DNA from: Comamonadaceae bacterium
Lineage (GTDB): Bacteria; Pseudomonadota; Gammaproteobacteria; Burkholderiales; Burkholderiaceae_C
NCBI GenBank assembly: GCA_027488255.1
Contig: JAIYBZ010000026.1
Span: 1-64,000 of the forward strand
DNA length: 64,000 nt
Direction of reading: 5' to 3'
Below are positions 16,126-25,495 of this stretch, one piece after another; within the stretch, counting starts at the first letter, position 1, and the number at the start of each line of letters is the position of its first letter. The translations under genes were made by a program, and so were the position numbers. Below the pieces are notes generated by a model that was not told the origin of the DNA, did not search any database, and saw nothing but the letters and a program-made list of their open reading frames with translations.

Positions 16126-17121
16126 TCAGACCACCGCGTGACAAGCGATCTTGATGCCTTTGAAATCGCGCAGCAGGGGGCGCTCTGCGCGGCAAATGTC
16201 GGTGGCTTGGGGGCAGCGGGGGTGAAATGTGCAGCCTGTGGGCGGGTTCAGGGGGTTGGGCACTTCGCCTTGCACCGGGGTCCGAGCGCGGCCGGTGTCG
16301 TGCATTTTGGGAATCGCGTCCAGCAGCATTTTGGTGTACGGATGCTGCGGGTTTGAAAACAAGCTGCGTTTGTCAGCCAACTCGACCAAGCGCCCCAAAT
16401 ACATCACGCCCACTTGGTCGCTCACGTGGCGCACCACGGCCAGGTTGTGGCTGATGAACAGATAGGTCAGCCCACGCTCGCGCTGCAAATCTTTCATGAT
16501 GTTGAGCACTTGTGCTTGCACACTCACATCCAGCGCGGAGGTCGGCTCGTCACACACCAAAAACTCAGGGGCCGTGGCCAATGCGCGGGCAATCGAAATG
16601 CGTTGCCGTTGTCCGCCCGAAAATTGGTGCGGGTACTTGACCATGTCGAGCGGCGACAGCCCGACCGATTTGAGCAATTCGGCCACCCGGCTCTTTAGGT
16701 CGTCTGCGTCTTGAATCAGGCCGTGCTCTTTGAGCGGCTCGCCAATGATGTTGTCCACCGTCCAGCGCGGATTCAAGCTGGCATAAGGGTCTTGAAAAAT
16801 CATTTGAATGCGTTGCCGCATTTGCCGAGCATCAGGCGACTTGAAGACCGCATGGGCATCTTGGCCATCAAAGGTCAAGCCACCGCGCGTGGGCTCGTAG
16901 AGGCCCACCAACAAACGGGCAACCGTGCTTTTACCGCAGCCCGACTCGCCCACCAAGGCCAGCGTTTTGCCACGTTCGATTTCAAAACTCACGCCATCCA
17001 CAGCCGTCAAAAACTGTCGTGGCTTGCGCTCAATCATGCGGTTGAGCCATGGCGCTGAGACATCAAATGTTTTGGCCAAATCATGGGCCACCACCAAGGC
17101 GGTCGATTTTTGCGTGCTCAA
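16126..17121 (-). CDS. dppF: Oligo/dipeptide ABC transporter ATP-binding protein DppF
   Basis: Cytoplasmic ATPase of a peptide importer, 331 residues. Walker A is VGESGCGKST, the ABC signature FSGGQRQRISIARALA, Walker [13 protein letters not shown]. The C-terminal oligopeptide-transporter Cys motif GCTFHPRCPQATDIC is present. The frame is open far upstream, but the likely start is TTG at 17121, which overlaps the dppD stop as TTGA and has GGAGG a few bases before it. Last gene of the peptide operon. Confidence 0.92.
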   Translation of the reverse strand: MSTQKSTALVVAHDLAKTFDVSAPWLNRMIERKPRQFLTAVDGVSFEIERGKTLALVGESGCGKSTVARLLVGLYEPTRGGLTFDGQDAHAVFKSPDARQMRQRIQMIFQDPYASLNPRWTVDNIIGEPLKEHGLIQDADDLKSRVAELLKSVGLSPLDMVKYPHQFSGGQRQRISIARALATAPEFLVCDEPTSALDVSVQAQVLNIMKDLQRERGLTYLFISHNLAVVRHVSDQVGVMYLGRLVELADKRSLFSNPQHPYTKMLLDAIPKMHDTGRARTPVQGEVPNPLNPPTGCTFHPRCPQATDICRAERPLLRDFKGIKIACHAVV

Positions 17122-18086
17122 TGGACACCTCCATCGTGCAGCCAGCAGGCGACTTGGTTGGTGCCTGCCGTGACCAACTCGGGGCGCTCTTGCAAGCAGC
17201 GCTCGAAGGTTTTTGGACAGCGGGGGTTGAATGCACAACCGCTTGGAATAGCGTTCAGCCTGGGCATGGCGCCATCGATCTGGTTGAGGTGCTCGCGGTC
17301 GCTTTCCATGTCGGGAATTGAGGCCATGAGGCCTGCGGTGTAAGGGTGGGCCGGGTGGTTGATGACTTGGTGCACCGGTCCGATTTCGGCCACACGACCG
17401 GCATACAAAACCGCCACACGATCGCAGGTTTCGGCAATCACACCCATGTCGTGGGTGATCAACATGACGGCGGCACCCCGGTCTTTGCACACTTTTTTGA
17501 GCAAGCTGATGATTTGGGCCTGAATAGACACATCGAGTGCCGTGGTCGGCTCGTCCGCCACTATCAGTTGGGGCTCTGCTGCCAACGCCAACGCAATCAC
17601 CACGCGTTGACGCATGCCGCCCGAAAAATGGTGCGGGTAATGGTCAATGCGCTCTTCGGCGGCAGAAATGCCGGTGTCTTTGAGCAACTGAATGGCCCGT
17701 TGCCGGGCCTCTTTAGGCGTCACTGGCAGGTGCGCCAAAATGGTCTCCGTCAATTGCCGGCCGATGGTGTACAGCGGGTTGAGCGAGGTCAACGGGTCTT
17801 GGAAAATAGCCCCAATTTTTCGCCCTCGAATGTGCCGCATTTGATCTGCACTGAGTTGGTCAATACGCTGGCCTTCGAGCACAATTTGACCACTCGCCAC
17901 ACGACCAGGCGGTTCTAGCAAACCAATGATGGCAGCGCCTGTGAGCGACTTTCCAGCGCCAGATTCGCCCACCACGCCGAGTATTTCGCCGGGCGCGATG
18001 TCAAACGAAATATCGTCTAGGGCGCGCAAAGTGCCGTGCCGACTGGGGAATTCCACCACCAGGTTTTTGACTTGTAAAAGACTCAT
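17118..18086 (-). CDS. dppD: Oligo/dipeptide ABC transporter ATP-binding protein DppD
   Basis: Second ATPase of the peptide importer, 322 residues from the ATG that overlaps the dppC stop as ATGA. Walker A VGESGAGKS, signature FSGGMRQRVVIALALA, Walker B LIVADEPTTALDVS, and the C-terminal GCAFNPRCPKTFERC motif show the DppD/OppD family. DppD and DppF form the heterodimer that powers the DppB-DppC channel. Confidence 0.94.
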   Translation of the reverse strand: MSLLQVKNLVVEFPSRHGTLRALDDISFDIAPGEILGVVGESGAGKSLTGAAIIGLLEPPGRVASGQIVLEGQRIDQLSADQMRHIRGRKIGAIFQDPLTSLNPLYTIGRQLTETILAHLPVTPKEARQRAIQLLKDTGISAAEERIDHYPHHFSGGMRQRVVIALALAAEPQLIVADEPTTALDVSIQAQIISLLKKVCKDRGAAVMLITHDMGVIAETCDRVAVLYAGRVAEIGPVHQVINHPAHPYTAGLMASIPDMESDREHLNQIDGAMPRLNAIPSGCAFNPRCPKTFERCLQERPELVTAGTNQVACWLHDGGVH

Positions 18087-18991
18087 CTCAATCTCGGATT
18101 CAGGGCATCGCGCAACCAGTCGCCGAGCAAATTGACGGACAACGCAATCACGACCAACATCAAGCCGGGGAAAATGGTGATCCACCATTCACCCGAGAAC
18201 AAATAGTCGTTACCAATGCGGATCAAGGTGCCCAAGGACGGCGATGTGGGGGGCGCGCCCACCCCCAGAAATGACAAGGTGGCCTCGGTGATGATGGCGG
18301 TGGCCACCTGAATGGTGGCCAACACCATGACCGGCCCCATGACGTTGGGCAACACGTGCTTGAACATGATGCGCAAGGGGGCAACACCGGTCACCCGTGC
18401 CGCTTGCACATATTCTTTGTTGCGCTCGACCAAGGTCGTGCCGCGCACGGTGCGGGCGTATTGCACCCAACCGGTCAAAGAGATCGACAAGATCAGCACG
18501 CCAAAGGCCAAGGACTCGTGGGCATTGGGAAACAAGGCGCGACCGACACCTGCGATCAGCAAGGCCACCAAGATGGCAGGGAACGACAACATCACATCGC
18601 ACAAGCGCATCAGCAAGGCGTCGATCCAGCCGCCCTTGAAACCGGCCAACAAGCCCAGCCCCACACCCACCAGCACCGACAAAATGACCGAAGCGAGTCC
18701 CACCACCAATGAAATGCGAGAGCCATAAATCAGGGCCGACAAAATGTCGCGCCCTTGGTCGTCTGTGCCCAACAAAAATTTGCTGCTGCCGCCTTCCATC
18801 CAGGCAGGCGGCAGGCGTGCGTCGCTCAACTCCAATGTGGCCAGATCAAAAGGGTTGGTGGGAGCGACCCAACCCGCAAAGACTGAACAAAAAAGACAAA
18901 TAAAAGCGATGCCGGCCGCCAACATCGCCGTCGGCGATTGGCGAAAGCTGTAACCCACATCGCTGTCCAGCCAGCGTTTGAAAAAATTCAT
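18083..18991 (-). CDS. dppC: Peptide ABC transporter permease DppC
   Basis: A 302-residue inner-membrane permease with a first hydrophobic segment at ~20-45 and five more in the second half. The binding-protein-dependent transport signature is visible around GVAPLRIMFKHVLPNVMGP. The N-terminal cytoplasmic stretch plus TM1 belongs to the OppC type. It starts three bases after the stop of the second binding-protein gene and is separated from its partner dppB by two other genes, an unusual order. Confidence 0.93.
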   Translation of the reverse strand: MNFFKRWLDSDVGYSFRQSPTAMLAAGIAFICLFCSVFAGWVAPTNPFDLATLELSDARLPPAWMEGGSSKFLLGTDDQGRDILSALIYGSRISLVVGLASVILSVLVGVGLGLLAGFKGGWIDALLMRLCDVMLSFPAILVALLIAGVGRALFPNAHESLAFGVLILSISLTGWVQYARTVRGTTLVERNKEYVQAARVTGVAPLRIMFKHVLPNVMGPVMVLATIQVATAIITEATLSFLGVGAPPTSPSLGTLIRIGNDYLFSGEWWITIFPGLMLVVIALSVNLLGDWLRDALNPRLR

Positions 18992-18994
18992 GGT

Positions 18995-20578
18995 TTATTT
19001 GACGGTGATGGACTTGAAGGGCATGTAGTTGTCACCGCGTTGCACCAGCGTGACTTTTTTGCTGGTTCCCCAAGCCAAGGCCTGTTGGTGCAGGGGCAAG
19101 TGGCCTATGTCGGCGCTGTGCAAATCAAAGGCTTCACGGATCATGGCATTGCGTTTGGTTTGGTCTGTTTCGCTTTGGATTTTGACGGTCAACTCGTCCA
19201 CTTTGGGGTTGCAATATGCCCCCAAGTTGAACTGCCCCGTGCCTTTGTCGTCCACACAACGCATCAGCGCATTCAGAGCGTTGTGCGCGTCGTAGGTGCT
19301 TGGGGTCCAGCCCAACAAGTAGAAGCTGGTGTCGCGGCGCAAAATTTTCGGGAAATAGGTGCCCTTGGTTTCGGCCTTCAAGTTCACCTTCACTCCCACT
19401 CGCGCCAAGTTGGCGGCCACTGCTTCGCAGATTTGGCCGTCATTCACATAGCGGTCGTTGGGGCAATTCATGTCCACTGAAAACCCGGTGGGGTAACCCG
19501 CATCGGCGAGCAATTTTTTAGAGGCCTCGGGGTCAAAGGGCAAACGCTTGTTCAGCTCGGCGTTGTAGCCATTGACCCCGGGCCCCACCATCAGGCCCGA
19601 ATTGTTGGAGGCGCCGCGCATCACCGTGCGCTTGATGCCCTCGATGTCAATGGCTTGGTAAAAAGCCTGACGCACGCGCTTGTCTTTGAACGGGTTTTTG
19701 CCCTTCACGCTGGAGTACAGCAGCTCGTCACGCTTTTGGTCCATCCCCAAAAAGATGGTTCGCAACTCAGGCGCTACCAAGGCACGGGTGTTGGCACCGC
19801 TGTTGATGCGGGGCACATCTTGCACCGGCACCGGCTCCATGATGTCGATCTCGCCCGACAACAGCGCAGCGACGCGGGTGGGGTCGTTGGCGATCACCGA
19901 AAAGATGACCTCGTCCACATTGCCCTCGATCTTGCCCCAGTAATTGCCGTTGCGAACAAAGGTGGTGCGCACATTGGGCTGGCGTTCGCGCAGGCGGTAG
20001 GGACCGGTGCCGTTGGCACGGAAGGAAGCCGCGTTCTCAATGCCTTTGCGCCGATCAACTGGACGTGTGGCTTGGTTTTCTTCACACCACTTCTTGCTCA
20101 TGATGTACACCGTCGACAACACGTTGGGCAAGATGGGGAACGGCGCTTTGGTTTCGATCTCCACCGTGTGGCTGCCCAACTTGCGCACTTCTTTGATGTC
20201 GTTGGTGTTGCTGCGCATGTCAGAGCCTTCACCTGCCGCGCGATTCAAAGAAAAAACCACGTCATCGGCCGTGAAGGGCGTGTCGTCATGAAAGCGCACG
20301 TTTTTGCGCAACTCAAAGCGCCAAACCGTCGGCGCCGTCTGCTTCCACGACACCGCCAAACCAGGTTCAAAGGTCAGGTCTTTGCTGACCCCCACCAACG
20401 ACTCATACACGTTGTTGGTCACGCTCAATTGCAGCGACTCATTGAGCGAGTGCGGGTCCATGGACAAGGCATCACCTTGGTTGGCAATGCGCACAGTGGC
20501 CGCCTGGGCCACACCCAGCGACAAGGCTGCTGCGAGGGCCGCAGCCACCAAAGAGGGGGACATGTGGGGAGTGCGCAT
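18995..20578 (-). CDS. Peptide ABC transporter substrate-binding protein (family 5), copy 2
   Basis: Periplasmic receptor, 527 residues, with a signal peptide (LVAAALAAALSLGVAQA). SBP family 5 features are DALSMDPHSLNE, the LEPGLA-like FEPGLAVSWK, and KDKRVRQAFYQAIDIEGI. It is clearly paralogous to the other receptor of this operon (22932-24539): both contain FLGMDQxRDEL, SSVKGKNP and long stretches of similar sequence. It probably delivers peptides or acylated amino acids to DppBCDF. Two receptors on one channel would widen or split substrate range; that is inference. Confidence 0.93.
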   Translation of the reverse strand: MRTPHMSPSLVAAALAAALSLGVAQAATVRIANQGDALSMDPHSLNESLQLSVTNNVYESLVGVSKDLTFEPGLAVSWKQTAPTVWRFELRKNVRFHDDTPFTADDVVFSLNRAAGEGSDMRSNTNDIKEVRKLGSHTVEIETKAPFPILPNVLSTVYIMSKKWCEENQATRPVDRRKGIENAASFRANGTGPYRLRERQPNVRTTFVRNGNYWGKIEGNVDEVIFSVIANDPTRVAALLSGEIDIMEPVPVQDVPRINSGANTRALVAPELRTIFLGMDQKRDELLYSSVKGKNPFKDKRVRQAFYQAIDIEGIKRTVMRGASNNSGLMVGPGVNGYNAELNKRLPFDPEASKKLLADAGYPTGFSVDMNCPNDRYVNDGQICEAVAANLARVGVKVNLKAETKGTYFPKILRRDTSFYLLGWTPSTYDAHNALNALMRCVDDKGTGQFNLGAYCNPKVDELTVKIQSETDQTKRNAMIREAFDLHSADIGHLPLHQQALAWGTSKKVTLVQRGDNYMPFKSITVK

Positions 20579-20677
20579 GAGGTGCTCCTGAAGTTGAGTT
20601 GGAAATTGAGGCGAAAAAGTAGGTGAATACGGAGTGGGTGTGTGAAGTCGTGGCCATGCCCTGTGCGAGCGTGCCCC

Positions 20678-21949
20678 CTAATGGGCTGGGCTCAAGTCCT
20701 TGGTCATTGCTTTTTCTCGGTTTATGGGCAAGGCCTGTTCGATCAAGCTGGCGTGCAACGCCGCGCCCAAGGGCAAGATGTCGTCGTTGAAGTCGTAGCG
20801 GCTGTTGTGCAGCGGGTGCGGACCAGGCCCATGCGGCAAGCCCTGACCGATGCGGATGTAGGCGCCCGGCTTGACTTGCAGCATGAAGGAAAAATCTTCG
20901 CCCCCCATGCTTGGCAACATGTCGCGCCACACTTTGTCTTCCCCCACCAAACTGGCCGCCACCTCGCACGCAAAGTGCGCTTCAGGCAAGGTGTTCACCG
21001 TGGCCGGGTAAGTGCGTTCGTACTTCAGCTCGGCCGTGGCGCCAAAGCCCTGCGCAATGCCCTGACACAAAGACCGCAGCCGCTCTTCAATCAGGTCTTG
21101 CACCGTTTCGCTGTAGGTGCGCACGGTGCCCACCAAAGTCACCTCGCCAGGAATCACACTCATCGCACCGGGGTGGCCGCCTTGCATCGAGCAGATGCTG
21201 ACCACGCCTTGTTCAAAAGCCGACAGGTTGCGCGACACCACGCTTTGTGCGGCCGTGATGATGTGGCCCGCCACCAGCACCGGGTCGACCGCTTGGTGCG
21301 GGCGAGCGCCGTGACCGCCCTTGCCGCGAATCACAATTTCAATCCGGTCCACCGCCGCCTGCATCGGCCCGGGCGTGATGCCAATGACACCCAAGGGGGT
21401 TTCAGGCGAGTTGTGTTGGGCATACACCTGCTCGCACGGAAAGCGCTCGAACAGACCATCTTGGATCATGGCGCGGGCCCCGGCATAGCCTTCCTCGCCG
21501 GGTTGAAAGATCAACACCGCCGTGCCATCAAAGCGCCGGGTTTCGGCCAAGTAACGCGCCGCCCCGATCAACATGGCGGTGTGGCCGTCGTGACCACACC
21601 CGTGCATGAGTCCGGGCTTGGAAGACTTCCAGTGGCATTCGTTCAACTCGTTCAGGGGCAAAGCATCCATGTCGGCCCGCAAGCCGATCATGCGGCCGGG
21701 CTGCTCGGCCGATCGGCCGGCGCCATGCACCAAAGCCACCACACCGGTCTTGCCGATGTGGGTGTGAATGCTGTCTACCCCACACACCTTGAGCATCTCG
21801 ACCACACGTGTCGAGGTGTAGACCTCTTCAAAACCCAACTCAGGGTGCGCGTGCAAATCTCGGCGAAATGCGGTCAACTCGGGGTGAAAACGGGCGATGT
21901 GGGCAAACGCAGCACCACGCCCCAGGACGGATTGCAAAGCTGCGTCCAT
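20678..21949 (-). CDS. M20 family amidohydrolase (hippurate hydrolase-like)
   Basis: Metal-dependent amidohydrolase of 423 residues, no signal peptide, so cytoplasmic. Family marks are RRDLHAHPELGFEE near the N-terminus, the metal-binding MHGCGHDGHTAML, the catalytic Glu in QPGEEGYAGA, a dimerisation segment with GGHGARPHQAVDPV, and MGGEDFSFML with a final metal ligand. Members cleave N-acyl amino acids such as hippurate or N-acetyl amino acids. Located inside the peptide uptake operon between dppB and the second receptor, it probably hydrolyses the imported substrate. The ATG chosen gives the standard family N-terminus. Confidence 0.9.
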   Translation of the reverse strand: MDAALQSVLGRGAAFAHIARFHPELTAFRRDLHAHPELGFEEVYTSTRVVEMLKVCGVDSIHTHIGKTGVVALVHGAGRSAEQPGRMIGLRADMDALPLNELNECHWKSSKPGLMHGCGHDGHTAMLIGAARYLAETRRFDGTAVLIFQPGEEGYAGARAMIQDGLFERFPCEQVYAQHNSPETPLGVIGITPGPMQAAVDRIEIVIRGKGGHGARPHQAVDPVLVAGHIITAAQSVVSRNLSAFEQGVVSICSMQGGHPGAMSVIPGEVTLVGTVRTYSETVQDLIEERLRSLCQGIAQGFGATAELKYERTYPATVNTLPEAHFACEVAASLVGEDKVWRDMLPSMGGEDFSFMLQVKPGAYIRIGQGLPHGPGPHPLHNSRYDFNDDILPLGAALHASLIEQALPINREKAMTKDLSPAH

Positions 21950-21951
21950 GC

Positions 21952-22932
21952 TCAATGGCCTCCGGGCTTGCCCACGCGCAGACGCGGATCGACCACAAAA
22001 TAAAGCAAGTCCACCACCAAGTTGATGATGACAAAGATCAAGGCGATCAAGCACAAATAAGCCGCCATGACCGGGATGTCGGCAAAGGTCACCGCCTGAA
22101 TGAACAGCAAGCCCATACCGGGCCACTGAAACACCGTCTCGGTGATGATGGCAAACGCAATCAGCCCGCCCAACTGCAGGCCTGTGATGGTGAGCACCGG
22201 CACCAAAGTGTTTTTCAGGGCATGGCCAAAATGGATGGTGCGGTTGGACAAGCCACGGGCACGTGCAAACTTGATGTAGTCGGTGCGCAGCACCTCCAGC
22301 ATCTCAGCCCGAACCAGCCGCATGATCAAGGTGAGCTGAAAGATCGCCAGTGTCACCGCCGGAAGCACGATGTGGTGCCAACCCTTGGCCGTGAGCAAGC
22401 CACTCGACCAAAAGCCCATTTGCACCACCTCCCCACGGCCAAAACTGGGGAACCAACCCAACATCACTGCAAAAACCAAGATCAACAAAATGCCGATCAA
22501 AAAGGTCGGCAGCGACACGCCCAGCAGCGAGATCGTCATGATGAGTTGACTGGCCCAAGTGCCTCGGCGCAGGGCGGCGTAGACGCCCATGGGAATGCCG
22601 ATGAGCAAGGCCAATGAGGCGGCCACAAAGGCCAGCTCGAGGGTCGCGGGCAATCTCTCAGCGATCAGCCGCGACACTTTGGCACCTTGGCGCAGGCTCA
22701 GACCAAACTCGCCTTGCACGGCGTTGGCCAAGAAATGCCAAAACTGCACAAAGAAAGGCTGGTCCAGCCCCAAGTCAGCACGCAGCAAGTCAATTTGCTC
22801 TTTGGTGGCGTCTTGCCCCAGCAAGAACACCACCGGATCGCCCACATATTGAAACAACAAAAAGGCGATAAAAGCGACCGTGACCATAACGACCACGGCC
22901 TGAATCAACCGCTGCAGGATAAACGCCAGCAT
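21952..22932 (-). CDS. dppB: Peptide ABC transporter permease DppB
   Basis: A 326-residue inner-membrane permease (OppB type) beginning MLAFILQRLIQAVVVMVTVA. It carries six hydrophobic segments and the N-terminal cytoplasmic-facing VGDPVVFLLG region followed by GLDQPFFVQFWHFLANAVQGEFG, typical of DppB. The ATG overlaps the receptor stop codon as TGATG. The M20 hydrolase begins two bases after its end, so the unit is tightly packed. Confidence 0.93.
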   Translation of the reverse strand: MLAFILQRLIQAVVVMVTVAFIAFLLFQYVGDPVVFLLGQDATKEQIDLLRADLGLDQPFFVQFWHFLANAVQGEFGLSLRQGAKVSRLIAERLPATLELAFVAASLALLIGIPMGVYAALRRGTWASQLIMTISLLGVSLPTFLIGILLILVFAVMLGWFPSFGRGEVVQMGFWSSGLLTAKGWHHIVLPAVTLAIFQLTLIMRLVRAEMLEVLRTDYIKFARARGLSNRTIHFGHALKNTLVPVLTITGLQLGGLIAFAIITETVFQWPGMGLLFIQAVTFADIPVMAAYLCLIALIFVIINLVVDLLYFVVDPRLRVGKPGGH

Positions 22933-24539
22933 CAGTTGACCTTGATCAGCGTCCAATCCAAGCGGTTGTCAGCGCGGTGCACCAAGTCCACGTTTTTCTT
23001 CATGGCCCATGGAATCACTTGGTTGTGCAAAGGAATGTGCGACACGGTGTCGTTGGACAACTGCAAACCTTCGGTCAACAGGCGGTTGCGCACCGGCAAA
23101 TCGGTCTCGGTCTTGATGCGGTCCACCACGTAGTCCATGCGGGCGTTGCTGTAACGACCAACGTTGTAGTTGCCATCGCCGCCCGTACCGACCGTACGCG
23201 TCAGAGACTGCAAGCTGTACAAGGCATCGAAGGTGGGCACGCCCCAACCCAGCATGTAAATGCTGGCTTCATAGCGCTGAATCATGGGGAAATAAGTCAC
23301 CAAAGGCATGGTGCGCAGCTTGGCTCGCACGCCCACTTTGGCCCACATGGCCGTGATGGCTTGGCAAATTTCTTCGTCGTTGATGTAGCGGTTATTCGGG
23401 CAAGCAAAGTCCACTTCAAAGCCTTGCGGGTAACCGGCTTCAGTCAATAATTTCTTGGAGTCGTCAATCGAATAAGGGAAGCGTTTGTGCACGCCCTCGG
23501 TCCAACCCGCAACCTGGGGCGACACCATGGCGCCGGTGTTTTGCGACAAACCGCGCATGGTCACGCGGTGGATGGTGTCGATGTCGATGGCTTGGTAAAG
23601 CGCCTTGCGAACCTTCACGTCTTTCAGCGGGTTTTTGCCCTTCACGCTCGAGCCCGGCAATTCGTCGCGGTGTTGGTCCATGCCCAAAAAGATGGTGCGG
23701 TTTTCAACGCCATCCACCACTTTCAGGTTGGCGTTGTTGCGCATGCGGCCCAAGTCTTGCGGGCTGGGGTCGAGTACAAAATCAATTTCACCCGATAACA
23801 AGGCCGCAGCGCGTGTGGCTTCGTTTTTGATGGGGGTGTAAATGATCTCGGTCACGTTGGTCGGGGCTTCAGCCCAGCCCCACCAGTTGGGGTTTTTCAC
23901 CAGCACCAGCTTTTGGTCGGGTTGCCACTCTTTCACCATGTAGGCGCCGCTGCCCATGGCATTGCGGTGGGCAAAGTTTTCTTCTTTGACCTTGGCATCT
24001 TTGGGCTCCACCGATTTGTTCTTTTCAGCCCAGGCTTTGCTCATGATGCGCAACTCGGTCAGCTGGTTCAGCAGCACCGGGTTGGGTCCACTCAAAATGA
24101 TGTCCACCGTGTTGGCATCGACTTTGACGATGCGACCGAAACCTTGGGTGTAGACGTTGAAGTTAGAAGTTTTGGCGCGCGCACGGTCCAAAGAAAAGAC
24201 CACGTCATCGGCCGTCAGGTTGGAACCATCGCTGAACTTCACGCCTTTGCGCAAATTGAAACGGTACTGAGTGGGCGACATCTCTTTCCAAGAGGTGGCC
24301 AGTTTGGGCTCGATCTTGAAAGTTTTGCTGTTGTAGTACACCAGCGAGTCAAAGATGGCCGCGTGCACGCCGTTGCCCAAAGCGTTGTTTTGAGAGTGAA
24401 TGTCGAGCGTGGGAATGTCACTGGCACTCGACCACTTGAAAGGCTTGGCCTGCACCGCCGTGGCGCTCAAAAGCCCTGCAAGGCCCAAAGACAACACCAA
24501 TGCGGTGGTGCGAACGTTCAAATGAGAGGCGTGTTTCAT
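22932..24539 (-). CDS. Peptide ABC transporter substrate-binding protein (family 5), copy 1
   Basis: First gene of the operon, a 535-residue periplasmic receptor. The signal peptide (NVRTTALVLSLGLAGLLSA, ending VQA) fits a start at MKHASH, which has AAGGTG before it; another ATG lies six codons upstream. Family 5 features: IPTLDIHSQNNALGNG, FKIEPKLATSWK and LKDVKVRKALYQAIDI. About 2.3 kb separates it from its paralogue at 18995-20578. The spacing of several hundred bases from the next minus-strand gene upstream, which has its own reading frame, suggests the operon promoter is at about 24550-24650. Confidence 0.92.
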   Translation of the reverse strand: MKHASHLNVRTTALVLSLGLAGLLSATAVQAKPFKWSSASDIPTLDIHSQNNALGNGVHAAIFDSLVYYNSKTFKIEPKLATSWKEMSPTQYRFNLRKGVKFSDGSNLTADDVVFSLDRARAKTSNFNVYTQGFGRIVKVDANTVDIILSGPNPVLLNQLTELRIMSKAWAEKNKSVEPKDAKVKEENFAHRNAMGSGAYMVKEWQPDQKLVLVKNPNWWGWAEAPTNVTEIIYTPIKNEATRAAALLSGEIDFVLDPSPQDLGRMRNNANLKVVDGVENRTIFLGMDQHRDELPGSSVKGKNPLKDVKVRKALYQAIDIDTIHRVTMRGLSQNTGAMVSPQVAGWTEGVHKRFPYSIDDSKKLLTEAGYPQGFEVDFACPNNRYINDEEICQAITAMWAKVGVRAKLRTMPLVTYFPMIQRYEASIYMLGWGVPTFDALYSLQSLTRTVGTGGDGNYNVGRYSNARMDYVVDRIKTETDLPVRNRLLTEGLQLSNDTVSHIPLHNQVIPWAMKKNVDLVHRADNRLDWTLIKVN

Positions 24540-24650
24540 AAAGGTCACCTTGTTCATGGAGTAAATAAACAGACGGTCACTATGCACCAAAGGCAGCACG
24601 TCAGGACACAGGGAATTCCCCCAAAAGACCTGTCTCGCAGACGACTGCGC

Positions 24651-25406
24651 TCAGTCGAAATGGATGTCGCCGTACCATGCCCGGGTGCGGCTGCGGGTGT
24701 TGTCTGCATCGCTCATGATGGCCACGCCAATCAGGGTGCCCGGGGCCTCGCCAAAAGCTTTTTCAAAATCGGCCCGGAGATCGCGCTGGTAAAGCCGCCA
24801 CTGCTTGAGGTGCGCCGGCCCCGACTCGACCACCCATTTGCGAATGCGGTCGGTGCGTGAATTGACAATCACCGTGTCCACCGCGTGGTGGTTCGACCAC
24901 ACATACATCAAGGTGGCATAGGGCATGGGCTCGCCCGTAAGGGCCTCGGTTAAGTCACTCAACATGGTGTTTTTGGCTGAAAACCGACTGCGGTCGCCGT
25001 CAAAAGCCAAAATGATGCGCACCGGCGAGTCGCCGCGCTCTCGGTCGGACAAATCGGCCTCGGCCAACAGGTTTTCAACTTGCCATTCAAAGCGCATGCG
25101 GCCCAAGCGCTCGGCGGGTATGTGCAAACGCTGGCGCAACATGCTGGCCGAGCCGTGGGCATCGGCTTGCAAGGCACGCCGTTGGCCGTGTTGGTCCAGC
25201 TTGAACTCGGTGCGCAATTTGCCGGGCAAGACCACCGATTCCCACTGGGCTTTGTTTTGCGGGCTGAAGTGCAAACCCCCTTGCGCCGGCAGGGTCGCCA
25301 CCTTGCCTGCAGAAGAGCCTGCCCCACCCCAGCCGGCGCAACCCCCAAGCAGCGCCAAGCTCAGCAAGACGCCCACCTTTTGAAGCCATGACACCGTGAA
25401 AACCAT
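24651..25406 (-). CDS. DUF3047 domain lipoprotein
   Basis: A 251-residue predicted lipoprotein: hydrophobic leader VGVLLSLALLGGCAGWG with a lipobox LGGC at about residues 19-22. The body matches the DUF3047 pattern as I know it (FEWQVENLLAEADLSDRERGDSPVRIILAFDGD and LMYVWSNHHAVDTVIVNSRTDRIRKWVVESG are within it; shown here in parts). Function is unknown; the fold is thought to be jelly-roll-like. It lies upstream of the peptide operon on the same strand and is divergent from the Bug receptor, 89 bp away. Confidence 0.75.
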   Translation of the reverse strand: MVFTVSWLQKVGVLLSLALLGGCAGWGGAGSSAGKVATLPAQGGLHFSPQNKAQWESVVLPGKLRTEFKLDQHGQRRALQADAHGSASMLRQRLHIPAERLGRMRFEWQVENLLAEADLSDRERGDSPVRIILAFDGDRSRFSAKNTMLSDLTEALTGEPMPYATLMYVWSNHHAVDTVIVNSRTDRIRKWVVESGPAHLKQWRLYQRDLRADFEKAFGEAPGTLIGVAIMSDADNTRSRTRAWYGDIHFD

Positions 25407-25495
25407 GAATGCCCTTTCCGCCGCCGTGCAAGACAATGAGCGCTTGCATCAAAGCCCGATTTTCATCGATTTTTTCAATTATTTATTCTGGAAAC

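Noticed and set aside
19655-20626. Plus-strand frame of 323 codons opposite the second peptide receptor
   Set aside because: His/Arg/Val-rich antisense translation, no domain; the receptor on the other strand is certain.
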